Positions 1 through 7,370 of a stretch of DNA of 22,347 bases are shown here, piece after piece; within the stretch, counting starts at the first letter, position 1, and each line of letters begins with the position of its first letter. The translations under genes and the position numbers were made by a program. The DNA comes from Thermoplasmata archaeon (GTDB lineage Archaea; Thermoplasmatota; Thermoplasmata; Lutacidiplasmatales; UBA184). Below the pieces are notes generated by a model that had not been told where the DNA came from, did not search any database, and worked only from the letters and a program-made list of their open reading frames with translations. Where the stretch lies: contig JASHUV010000071.1 in the NCBI GenBank assembly GCA_030039825.1, forward strand, positions 1 to 22,347, in the 5' to 3' direction.

Positions 1-3000
1 CCCCGCGACGAACGCGGCGAGGAGGAGCGTCGTCCCGATGCCGCCCCCTCCCCCCCGGGGAGAGGAGTTCCCCGGCGGCGGATGCGACGAGTTCGAGCCA
101 CCTCCCGGCGGGGTCGAGGACGACGAGGCCGCGGTGACCGAGAGGAGCGTGTCGGCCACGGCCTCGATGCCGGCGCTATCGGTGACCTCCACGACGGGCG
201 CGAAGTTCCCGGTGGCGTTCGGGGCGCAGACGAGGGGGGTCGTATTCTCGCTCGGGCAGCCCGCCGGCAGTCCGAGGTAGGTGTAGTTGAACGGCGGGAT
301 CCCCCCCGACAGCCCCACGGTGACGACGATCTCCGATCCGGCCGCCACCGAGCCCGGAGTGATGTTGAACGCGCTGATCGCGAGACGGGGGACCACCGCG
401 ATCGAGAGGCCCGGTGCGAGCGCCCCTGCCCCGGCGGTGTCGTTGACGGCCACGCTCACCGAGGTCGTCCCGTTCGCGCTGGGGAGGCAGACGATGAAGG
501 GAGCGCTCTCGGTCGCGCAGCCCGCCGGCAGCCCGAGCCAGCGGAAGTGGTAGACACCCGATCCCCCGGCGGCGATCACCGTGAAGACGACGGTCTCGCC
601 GGCCTCGATGGTGATCGGCGACGCCGCGTCACCGCCCCGGGGGAGCGGGGGGGTGCCGCCGCTCGCCGCGAGCGGGGGATCCGAGACCGGCCCGACCACG
701 AGGGGAAAGCCGGTCGGTACGGCGCCCCGGGGCGCGATCTCGTAGAGGGGAAGGAAGCCGCCCGAGGCGAGCGGGCTGCGGTCGAGGGTGGTGGCGTCGA
801 TCCAGGGCGCGACGGCGTACAGGGTGGACTCCTGGCCCAGGTTCTCGTAGAGGCCGAGGCCGTTCGCGATGTTCTCGGCCATGTTGTACAGGAGCGCCCG
901 CTGCGCCGTACCGCACGCCGGGAGCGAGCAGGAGTCGGCCCGGGCGACGAGGGCCTCGAGGTCGTCGAGCGCCGTCCCCTGGCAGGACATCGTGACGATC
1001 GGGTCGGAGGACGGACCCGCGCAGGCCCCGTCGAAGCTCGCGTTCCCGGTCAGCGCGTCGTAACCGTCGCCCTCCCCGTAGAATCCGCCGCCGGACAGGA
1101 TCCCCGAGCTGTTCTGTTCGGGGTAGTAGGCGAACGTGTAGTCCGACGGATCGAAGTAATCCGGGGCCCACCCCGCGTCGTAGAGCGGGAGCCCGTTCCC
1201 GCCGTTGTCCCCGTCGAACACCTGGTCGTAGAACTGATCCACCTCCGATCCGTTCGTGACCACGACGACCGTCGGCTGGACCGCCCCGTCGGAGATGCCG
1301 GAGATCCAGTACGCCCAATCGGCGAAGAGCGCCGGGAGACCGCTCCCGTTCTGTGCGACCATGGGGAAGACGCACGGCGAGGTCGTGTTGCACACCCGCC
1401 CGTCGAGGTCGTCGTTCGCCGTCTGGTTCCACCACCAGGCCGCGCCGCCCACGTCGGAGGGATCGGTATCCGGATCCCCGAAGTACCAGGAGATGTTGCC
1501 GGGGTCGAACGGCGACATGTAGTCCGGGATCACCCCTCCCGACTCGAAACAGACCTGCAGACCATCGACGACGCAGGACGCGGTGAGGTCGGACGTCGGG
1601 AAGCTGTGGATGAGGAACTGGCGGAAATTGAGGTCGGTCATGAGCCCCGACGGAATGGCCGGCAGGCCCGAGCCCGTCCAATCGGCCGCCTCCGAGAGGT
1701 TGATGTCCATGTTGAACGCGCCGAGGAACGTGGTGATCGACGGGGTGTCGAGGACCTGCAGGCGGCCCTTCTGAAGGCCGTCGGCGAGGAAGGCGGGCGA
1801 GAACGGCGTCACGACGCCGGCGATATCGGCCGTTCCGTTGAGGACGGCCTCGGTCTGATTGGCGGTCGTTCCGTTCAGGTAGACGTTGACCTTGGCATAG
1901 TAGTCCGGGGTGTTCCCGTCCGTCGCGCTCGGGAGGCATCCCTCGCGCAGGCCCCCGGAGCAGGTCGTTCCTCCCCAGTAGGGGCTCGCGGCCAACGTGA
2001 AGGAGCTCCCCCCGGGTCCGACGGCGGCGAGGTCGTACGGTCCGCTGCCGACGGCGTGCAGCGTGGCCGGATAGGTCGGGCCGTTCGTTGCGTTGCTCTC
2101 GTTCTGGCTCTGTGACAGCTCCGCGGCATCCCAGGCGGTCGGTGACGGCACGGTGCTCGGCGGGGCGCACCCCCCGCCGACCCCCCACCCCGGGAGGCCG
2201 AACCCTTCGGCGATCGCCCACCGACAGCTCAGGATGCTCGCGGCCCACGGCGTGGCGACGAATTCGAGGATCTCGGGCCACGACTGGCCCGAGAGCGCCG
2301 TGTGCAGCGTCACGCACCCCGCCCCGCCGGCTCCGTTCATCATCTCGAGCGTACAGTAGCTCGAGTCGTTCACCGTGATCGCGTCGAGCAGCCGTTCCGG
2401 CGTGCTGTTGTAGGGGGCGTGGAGCCCGCCGTCCCAGGAGCCGTTCCCCGTGGGCAGCAGGGCCTGGCAGAGCAGCCAGGTCCCGTGCGCGAGGTACGGC
2501 GCGTCGGTCAGTAGGCAGCTCCGGACGATCGAGAACGCCACGTCGTCCGGCGTGACCGGGTAGTGGGCGCCGGTCGTCACGTTGTAGAACGTCGCGTTCG
2601 GATCGATGACGAACGTCACGTCCCCGTTCGACGCGGTCAGCGTCGTCCCGTACATCGCCTGGCACTGCGGCCCCGGAACGCAGGTGGCCAGGTCGGGCAC
2701 GAAGTCCGAGGGTTCCGGACCGCCCTGGGAACCGTTGGCGGCGATGAGCGTCTGGTAGACGCTGTCATCGAGCGTCCCGCTCACGCCGTCGTACTCCCAC
2801 GCCGGATCGGCGCTGAGGAGTTGCGGCGGCGAGCCGGTCATGTAGACGTTGAGGAGCCCCGGGTGCGGCGAGGTCGGCAGCGTCGACGTGACGACCGCCG
2901 ACGTGGGAGCGACGATGATCGTGAAGGTGAAGTTGCTCGTCGCCGTCTCGGTCGAAAGCCCGGTCCCACCGGCCGTCGTGTCGCTGAAGTTGAGGTCGTA

Positions 3001-3762
3001 GGAGCCGAGCGGCGTGGCGGCGGAGAAGTAGACCGCCTCGGCGTCGATGGTGTCGGTCCCGACGACGGGCGTCGACAGGATCGTGTACGGTGCCGCGTTC
3101 GAGGAGACCGAATAGAACGGCGTCCGCTCCCCCCAGGACGGGAGGCTCGGGCCCGCATCGATCCAGTCGCTGACGAGGACGAGGCCCGAGGGGGCGATGT
3201 TCCCGGCGGCGCTCCGGTTGGTCGTGGAGTTCTGCTGGACGAGGCCATCCAGGAGGGCCCTCGTACCGTCCGGATCGGAGATGTACGACGCCGGCACGTC
3301 GAACGGCAGGAGGCCGTCGAGGTTGTCGACCACCGTGCCGTTCGAGGCCGTCGCGCGGACGTAGACGAGGTAGATGCCGGGGTTCTCGTAGGCGTGCGTG
3401 GCCGAATGGCCCGTCGTGACGAACTCGGTCCCGTCCCCGAAGACCCAAGTGTAATTGGCCGCCGAAAAGCCCGCGGGGGTCGTCGCGGTGAATCGCACGA
3501 CATCCCCTTGCAGGGTCGAATTGTTGGAGGCCGTGACCTCGAGAGAGTGGGCGGCCGCCGGGGTGAATCCGCCGGTGCCCGGGCGACCCCCGGCCCGGTG
3601 GGGGAACGGCGTCGACGTGGCGAGGGGGGACGGGGCGGCGGCCACCGCACGGGACCCTCCGACCATCGGCAGAGCCGGGGCGAGGCTCACGATCGCGAAC
3701 AGAACGAGGGACGCGGCGACTCGGGCGGGCCGCCCGCCGGGCCCGACCCGCCGTCGGATCAT
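1..3762 (-). CDS. Family-5 ABC-type solute-binding surface protein with PKD and repeat domains (partial at left edge)
   Basis: I read this frame by hand: it is open from ATG 3762 to position 1 (1254 codons, no stop), so the C-terminus is missing. Residues 1 to about 43 are a Sec signal peptide: an Arg-rich start, a hydrophobic core (VAASLVLFAIVSLAPALP) and an Ala-rich cleavage region. A PKD-type domain lies at about 75-140 (YTWVFGDGT near 104-112). A family-5 extracellular solute-binding domain covers about 290-1010, with the typical VTPDDVAFSIV at 403 and a DAGWAPDYFDPSDY stretch. Two beta-type repeats follow, carrying LGLPAGC near 1075 and 1162, then a Ser/Pro/Gly/Asn linker and the start of a hydrophobic anchor (IGTTLLLAAFVAG). 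Family knowledge suggests capture of oligopeptides or similar solutes outside the cell, for a permease not seen here. The many Cys and N-x-S/T sites fit an exported, possibly glycosylated protein. An in-frame stop lies just upstream, and a TATA-like box 27 nt before the ATG supports this start. Confidence 0.85.
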   Translation of the reverse strand, partial: MIRRRVGPGGRPARVAASLVLFAIVSLAPALPMVGGSRAVAAAPSPLATSTPFPHRAGGRPGTGGFTPAAAHSLEVTASNNSTLQGDVVRFTATTPAGFSAANYTWVFGDGTEFVTTGHSATHAYENPGIYLVYVRATASNGTVVDNLDGLLPFDVPASYISDPDGTRALLDGLVQQNSTTNRSAAGNIAPSGLVLVSDWIDAGPSLPSWGERTPFYSVSSNAAPYTILSTPVVGTDTIDAEAVYFSAATPLGSYDLNFSDTTAGGTGLSTETATSNFTFTIIVAPTSAVVTSTLPTSPHPGLLNVYMTGSPPQLLSADPAWEYDGVSGTLDDSVYQTLIAANGSQGGPEPSDFVPDLATCVPGPQCQAMYGTTLTASNGDVTFVIDPNATFYNVTTGAHYPVTPDDVAFSIVRSCLLTDAPYLAHGTWLLCQALLPTGNGSWDGGLHAPYNSTPERLLDAITVNDSSYCTLEMMNGAGGAGCVTLHTALSGQSWPEILEFVATPWAASILSCRWAIAEGFGLPGWGVGGGCAPPSTVPSPTAWDAAELSQSQNESNATNGPTYPATLHAVGSGPYDLAAVGPGGSSFTLAASPYWGGTTCSGGLREGCLPSATDGNTPDYYAKVNVYLNGTTANQTEAVLNGTADIAGVVTPFSPAFLADGLQKGRLQVLDTPSITTFLGAFNMDINLSEAADWTGSGLPAIPSGLMTDLNFRQFLIHSFPTSDLTASCVVDGLQVCFESGGVIPDYMSPFDPGNISWYFGDPDTDPSDVGGAAWWWNQTANDDLDGRVCNTTSPCVFPMVAQNGSGLPALFADWAYWISGISDGAVQPTVVVVTNGSEVDQFYDQVFDGDNGGNGLPLYDAGWAPDYFDPSDYTFAYYPEQNSSGILSGGGFYGEGDGYDALTGNASFDGACAGPSSDPIVTMSCQGTALDDLEALVARADSCSLPACGTAQRALLYNMAENIANGLGLYENLGQESTLYAVAPWIDATTLDRSPLASGGFLPLYEIAPRGAVPTGFPLVVGPVSDPPLAASGGTPPLPRGGDAASPITIEAGETVVFTVIAAGGSGVYHFRWLGLPAGCATESAPFIVCLPSANGTTSVSVAVNDTAGAGALAPGLSIAVVPRLAISAFNITPGSVAAGSEIVVTVGLSGGIPPFNYTYLGLPAGCPSENTTPLVCAPNATGNFAPVVEVTDSAGIEAVADTLLSVTAASSSSTPPGGGSNSSHPPPGNSSPRGGGGGIGTTLLLAAFVAG
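256..537 (-). repeat. Two tandem LGLPAGC-type repeat units inside the solute-binding protein
   Basis: A 21-nt segment at 256-276 recurs at 517-537 with one mismatch. The spacing is 261 nt, exactly 87 codons. It encodes LGLPAGC in each copy. The surrounding protein repeats as a beta-sandwich-like unit: hydrophobic strand, Y/W-LGLPAGC, a second Cys about 11-13 residues on, an asparagine-glycine/threonine patch, then V-x-V-x-D-x-AG. The Cys pair in each unit could form a disulfide. Units of this kind are common in Thermoplasmata surface proteins as I recall them; that is memory, not a search. Confidence 0.7.
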
Positions 3763-4045
3763 GCGCTCGGGCAGAGGCCGCGTTGATTAAATGTCTGACG
3801 ACCGCCGGCCCCTTGCGAGCGATCGCGCGCGGCCCATCCGACAGCGCCCGCCGAGGCCAGCGGCGCCGGACCCGGATCTCGCCGGGGAGGGATCGGCGGA
3901 GCGGGGCGAGTCGAGGACCTGCCGCCGAGCGAGCTCGGACCGGTTCGACCCGTCGCTCCGGGGCCCGTAACACCCGACGATGGAGGGAGGTCCATCGGGG
4001 GTGGGTGCCGGCGCGGGGAGGACCCGGCCCCCTCGGGCGGTCGCC
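3763..4045. other. Spacer between tRNA-Val and the solute-binding protein gene
   Basis: This 283-nt stretch holds no gene I can support. It contains the TATA-like box at 3785-3793. The short open frames in it have Pro/Arg/Gly-rich compositions typical of GC-rich noise. No T-run that would act as an archaeal terminator is visible downstream of the tRNA. Confidence 0.5.
3785..3793 (-). promoter_or_regulatory. TATA-like box for the solute-binding protein gene
   Basis: Read on the minus strand, CATTTAATC is the only AT-rich island in this GC-rich leader. Its centre is about 27 nt before ATG 3762. That spacing would put the transcript start at or next to the start codon (leaderless mRNA). Confidence 0.6.
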
Positions 4046-4118
4046 TGGGCCGGGGCGGATTCGAACCGCCGATCTCCGCGTTGTAAGCGCGACGTCCTAA
4101 CCGCTAGACGACCGGCCC
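4046..4118 (-). tRNA. tRNA-Val (anticodon UAC)
   Basis: A complete cloverleaf is read on the minus strand. The 7-bp acceptor pairs GGGCCGG with CCGGCCC. The D-arm has A14, G15 and the G18-G19 pair. The anticodon stem pairs TCGCG with CGCGG (one T·G) around loop CTTACAA, giving anticodon TAC. The T-arm is GGCGG-TTCGAAT-CCGCC and the discriminator is A. CCA is not encoded and there is no intron. G15 is the position modified to archaeosine. The first 22 nt overlap the 3' end of arcS on the same strand. No TATA-like box is visible upstream, because that region is arcS coding sequence, so the tRNA may be cut from the arcS transcript (inference). Confidence 0.95.
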
Positions 4119-5998
4119 GGGGCGGGATCGGTGTCCGAAGCCATGGCCGTATCGGTCGCCTCCGATGCCCCCGACACCCGGACGCGGTGGCGCCCGTACA
4201 CGGCGATCCCCCGCGGGAGCTCGGTCATGAGCGCGCCGGGGAGCGCCGCCTCGCCCACACCGAGCAGCTCCCCGCCCCGGACGAGCCGAACGGCGTCCCC
4301 CGACCGGATCGCGGGGGAAGCGGCCGCCACCCCCGGCGTGAAGAGGTCGCCCCGGAGCGGGAGGTCCTCGCGGACCTCCACGTCGTAGGGTGAGGACGGA
4401 CCCCACCGCCGCGCGCCGCCGAGGGCGAGGTGGAAGAGACCCCGTGCCTCCCGCCAGCTCGCGAGGTCCTGCCCCCCGACGTCGAGCAGGCGCTGGAACC
4501 AGGGACGGCCCTGCAGGCGCACCGGAGGCGCGAAGAGCCGCGAGGCCGGCCCGGGGCCGAACTGGTAACCGGCGAGCGCCTCGAGCTCCTCCTTCACCAC
4601 CGTGAGGGCGCCGCCCGGGACCGGAGCGAGGGGGCCGAGCGTCTCGAGGGCGGCCGCGCGGAGCGCGCCGAGCGAAGGGGCGGAGGTCGCCCGGCCGTCG
4701 ACCACGGTCCACCGGACGTTCGGCGAGGCCGACAGCGTCGGGCGCAGGAAACCGTACTCCTCCGGGTCGAGGTGCACGAGGACGGCCCCGTAACGTCCGG
4801 TCGCGAGCAGATGGGAGAGGGCCGCGCCGACCGCGGCGCGCTCCGCCTCGTCCCAATCCCCGGTGACCGGGATGTCGTAGTGGCGCGCCGGGGGGACGTC
4901 CTCGAGCTCGCGCGGCACGAGGCCGAGGGGGGAGGTCACCGAGACGAGGTGCAGCCGCGCTCGGTTGGGAAGCTCCTCGAGGGCGCCGACGATCCGCCGG
5001 TGGGACGGAGAGTTCCGGTACGGCTTCGTTTGCGAGCAGGGTACGAGGAGCAGCACCTCCTTGGAGGGCGGCGGGCGGTAGCGCTCGAGAAATCGCCCCC
5101 GGAACCGGCGCACCTCGGGCCGCCGGAACGACTCGCGGAGGACGTAGGTCCGCAGGGCCGTGGAGGCCACCGGCGAGCGCTCGTCGAGGGGACCCACGAG
5201 GTCCCGATCGGCGTAGCGAAGGAGCTCGGCGAGGACCGGCTCGGACGTGAGCCGCGCCTCGACGAGCTCGCGGAGCCGACCCTCGCGGATCGCGGCGCGC
5301 GCCCGCCGAACCTCCTGGACGACGGCCCACTCCGCGTGCCGCCCGGTCCGCGGGTCCTCCCCCGCGCGGCAGGCGGGACACGGACACAGCGCCTCGGCCG
5401 AGGCCGCGGCGCCGTCGATGGCGCCGAGCGCAGCGTCCGCGAACTCCCCCTCCGCCGCCCGGGCGATCGCCTCCGTCGTATCGAGGAGGTCGACGCCGAG
5501 GTAGGCCAGGAGAGCGACCCTCGAGGGGCGGGCGACCCTCGGGGCCCAGAGGAGGGGGGCGGCGCCGAGCCGGGCGCGGACCTCCCCGACCGCCCGGACG
5601 AGCGGCTCGGCCTCGGCGAACAGGAAGCGGGCGTTCCCCAGGATGACGAGCCCGGGTCGCTCGGCGAGGAGGGAGGTCCAACCCGGCTCGGAGAGCGGCC
5701 AGTGGACGAGCGCCACCCCCGGCGCGGCCCGGATCGGCTCGCTCGCGGCGGAGGTCGACTCCGGCGTCGGGATCGCGTAGTCGAGGTCGAGCACGGCCGC
5801 GCCCTCGGCGATCCGCAGCCGTCGACGGCCGGCTTCCGCCCCCCCGGCCGACGTGAGGAGCGGGCCGACCGCGGGCCGTCCCTCCGGGGCGCTCGCCGGC
5901 GCGGCGAGGAGGAGCGCCGGGACCGAAAGGGCGATCGGGCCGATCGTGGCCGTCCCGGCGAGGGCGAGGCCATCGAGATGCTGGACGATGCGCGTCAC
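4097..5998 (-). CDS. arcS: Archaeosine synthase ArcS (TgtA2), TGT-like protein with PUA domain
   Basis: The 633-residue product carries the ArcS signature PCSQTKPYRNSPSH (320-333), matching the family pattern PC-x3-KPY-x2-S-x-SH. ArcS converts preQ0 at position 15 of tRNA to archaeosine, after ArcTGT (not in this window) inserts preQ0. The N-terminal half is TGT-like, with a likely zinc site C205, C207, C210 and H221. The last ~90 residues look like a PUA RNA-binding domain (DLFTPGV, RSGDAVRLV, GIAVYGRHRVRV). The start is GTG at 5998, 45 nt after the upstream small gene, so the two are probably cotranscribed. About 20 polar residues trail the PUA domain. The last seven codons and the TAG stop lie inside the tRNA-Val gene, with the stop in the D-loop. 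Confidence 0.92.
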   Translation of the reverse strand: MTRIVQHLDGLALAGTATIGPIALSVPALLLAAPASAPEGRPAVGPLLTSAGGAEAGRRRLRIAEGAAVLDLDYAIPTPESTSAASEPIRAAPGVALVHWPLSEPGWTSLLAERPGLVILGNARFLFAEAEPLVRAVGEVRARLGAAPLLWAPRVARPSRVALLAYLGVDLLDTTEAIARAAEGEFADAALGAIDGAAASAEALCPCPACRAGEDPRTGRHAEWAVVQEVRRARAAIREGRLRELVEARLTSEPVLAELLRYADRDLVGPLDERSPVASTALRTYVLRESFRRPEVRRFRGRFLERYRPPPSKEVLLLVPCSQTKPYRNSPSHRRIVGALEELPNRARLHLVSVTSPLGLVPRELEDVPPARHYDIPVTGDWDEAERAAVGAALSHLLATGRYGAVLVHLDPEEYGFLRPTLSASPNVRWTVVDGRATSAPSLGALRAAALETLGPLAPVPGGALTVVKEELEALAGYQFGPGPASRLFAPPVRLQGRPWFQRLLDVGGQDLASWREARGLFHLALGGARRWGPSSPYDVEVREDLPLRGDLFTPGVAAASPAIRSGDAVRLVRGGELLGVGEAALPGALMTELPRGIAVYGRHRVRVSGASEATDTAMASDTDPAPGRSSSG

Positions 5999-6043
5999 GG
6001 GACTCGAGCGACCGACCGGCCGGGGGGACGACGGGCGAGCGCG

Positions 6044-6385
6044 CTAGGCGGACCGGGCCTTCCGACCGCGCGGCGCCGCGGGGGGGTTCGGGAAGACCGC
6101 CTCCCACCGGGGGACGAGCGCCTCTCGCCGATCCGCGCCGCCCTCGCTGCGGCCCTTCGACCCGATGAGCGGATCGTGCGCCTCCCGGACGTCCCTCAGG
6201 AAGGCGACCGGGTCCTCGCTCGCCTTCTCGAACCCGTAGAGGATGAGCTGGCGAAGGAAGCTCGAGCGCCCGCGCCAGCCCATCCGCCGCCGCACGGCGG
6301 GGTTGAGGTTGCGCTTGGCGAGCCGCCAGATCGCGTTCGTCGTCGCGTCGTCGCGCGCCGAGAGGCCGATCATCACCTGGGTCAT
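6044..6385 (-). CDS. Small conserved-looking protein of unknown function upstream of arcS
   Basis: This is a 113-residue protein whose family I do not recognise. Residues 10-60 are basic and look mostly helical (IWRLAKRNLNP, then SFLRQLILYGFEKA), which could suit nucleic-acid binding. The remainder is charged and low in complexity, ending in a basic tail (APRGRKARSA). The composition is protein-like (Asn, Phe, Ile, Trp and Tyr present), unlike the Arg/Pro/Gly noise in the other frames. The start is ATG 6385. A weak AT-rich element (CTATTTCT, near 6417-6424) lies about 35 nt upstream. It is the first gene of a probable unit with arcS, 45 nt away, so a role linked to tRNA or RNA is possible but is only context inference. 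Confidence 0.7.
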   Translation of the reverse strand: MTQVMIGLSARDDATTNAIWRLAKRNLNPAVRRRMGWRGRSSFLRQLILYGFEKASEDPVAFLRDVREAHDPLIGSKGRSEGGADRREALVPRWEAVFPNPPAAPRGRKARSA

Positions 6386-6482
6386 GGGGAACCGGGCCGT
6401 CGGACCGGGTCGCGGCAGAAATAGCTGGTGGCCGCCGGCTCGGACCGGCGCGCCGGGTTCCGACGGTGGGCGGACGCCGGAC

Positions 6483-7370
6483 CTAACCGGGCCATGGCCC
6501 GATGCCCGGAAGGAGGATCGCCACCGCGGTCCCGACGAGGAAGACGGACGCCATCAGCATGTGCCGGCGGAACGGGGCGGCGGCCGACCCCCCGAGGCCG
6601 CCCAGCCGGCGGTCGGCGTCCGCGGCGAGGACCGCCATCGCTCCGAGCCCCACGAAGTACGGCGCCGTCAGCCGGTCGTACACCCCGAGGGCCGCGAACG
6701 CGCCCAGCGCGAGGGCGTGCAACGCCGGCACGAGCCGACGGGAGGCCTCCTCCCCGATCCGGGCGGGGAGCGAGGGCAGTCCCTGCCGCCGGTCGGAGGC
6801 GAGATCGGCGAGGCTATGGACCGTCTCGAACGCCGTCCCCCACAGGAAGACCCCGAGGACGGCGAGCCCGGCGTCCGGCGGCAGGCTCGCGCGGATCGCC
6901 ACGAACGCCCCGGCCGGCGTGATCGCCTCGACGAGCCCGAGGAGGAGCGTCGTGCCCCAGCCCCACCGCTTGGTGGCACTGTAGCCGAGGACGAGCGCGA
7001 GGGCCACCGGGGCGAGGAGGAGGGCGAGCGGGTTCAGGAGGGCGGCGGCGCCGAGGAGCGCGGCGGCGTTGACGGCGGTGAGGAGGAGCGCGCCGCGCCC
7101 GGAGAGGCGCCCGGTGACGAGGGCCCGGTCCTGGGTCCGCGGGTTCGCGCGGTCGAGCTCGCGATCGGTCCAGCGGTTGAAGGCGTGACCGGCGTTGCGC
7201 GCGCCGACGAACGCGACGACGGCGAGGAGGACGGGCCACCACGGGGGCCATCCCCGCGCCGCGATCAGGAGGAAGGCGAGCGCGAAGGAGAGATTGAGCC
7301 CGAGGTTCTGGATCTCGAGGAAGCGACCGAGCTCCCGGGGCGTGAAGGCCGATCCGGTCCGCGCCGTCAC
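6483..7370 (-). CDS. UbiA-family prenyltransferase (quinone biosynthesis, MqnP/MenA-like)
   Basis: This is a 295-residue membrane protein with about eight or nine hydrophobic segments. It has the two Asp-rich motifs of the UbiA family: N65-R-W-T-D69-R-E-L-D73 and D189-LAS-D193. These bind Mg-diphosphate of the isoprenoid donor. The family attaches a polyprenyl chain to an aromatic acceptor in the membrane. The start is GTG 7370, whose GTGA overlaps the UbiD stop, so the two genes are translationally coupled. An open frame continues upstream of this GTG, but only as an out-of-frame reading of UbiD. Next to a UbiD decarboxylase, the likeliest role is MqnP in the futalosine menaquinone pathway or making a related archaeal quinone. 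A geranylgeranylglyceryl-type or other UbiA role cannot be excluded. Confidence 0.88.
   Translation of the reverse strand: MTARTGSAFTPRELGRFLEIQNLGLNLSFALAFLLIAARGWPPWWPVLLAVVAFVGARNAGHAFNRWTDRELDRANPRTQDRALVTGRLSGRGALLLTAVNAAALLGAAALLNPLALLLAPVALALVLGYSATKRWGWGTTLLLGLVEAITPAGAFVAIRASLPPDAGLAVLGVFLWGTAFETVHSLADLASDRRQGLPSLPARIGEEASRRLVPALHALALGAFAALGVYDRLTAPYFVGLGAMAVLAADADRRLGGLGGSAAAPFRRHMLMASVFLVGTAVAILLPGIGPWPG

Noticed and set aside
82..2115. Plus-strand 677-codon open frame opposite the solute-binding protein gene
   Set aside because: The composition is dominated by Arg, Gly, Val and Asp without hydrophobic patterning. It is the mirror of a clear family-5 binding protein frame on the minus strand.
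629..2665. Minus-strand 678-codon open frame in another phase of the same strand
   Set aside because: It is Arg/Pro/Gly-rich noise. The frame shifted by one base encodes recognisable domains through the whole region.
3759..3995. 78-codon minus-strand frame whose TGA overlaps the solute-binding protein ATG (ATGA)
   Set aside because: The junction looks like coupling, but the peptide is low-complexity Gly/Pro/Arg/Ser and contains the TATA-like box that fits a leaderless start of the downstream gene.
4430..6424. Plus-strand 664-codon open frame opposite arcS
   Set aside because: It is antisense to a full-length ArcS with its signature motif and PUA domain; the composition is noise-like.
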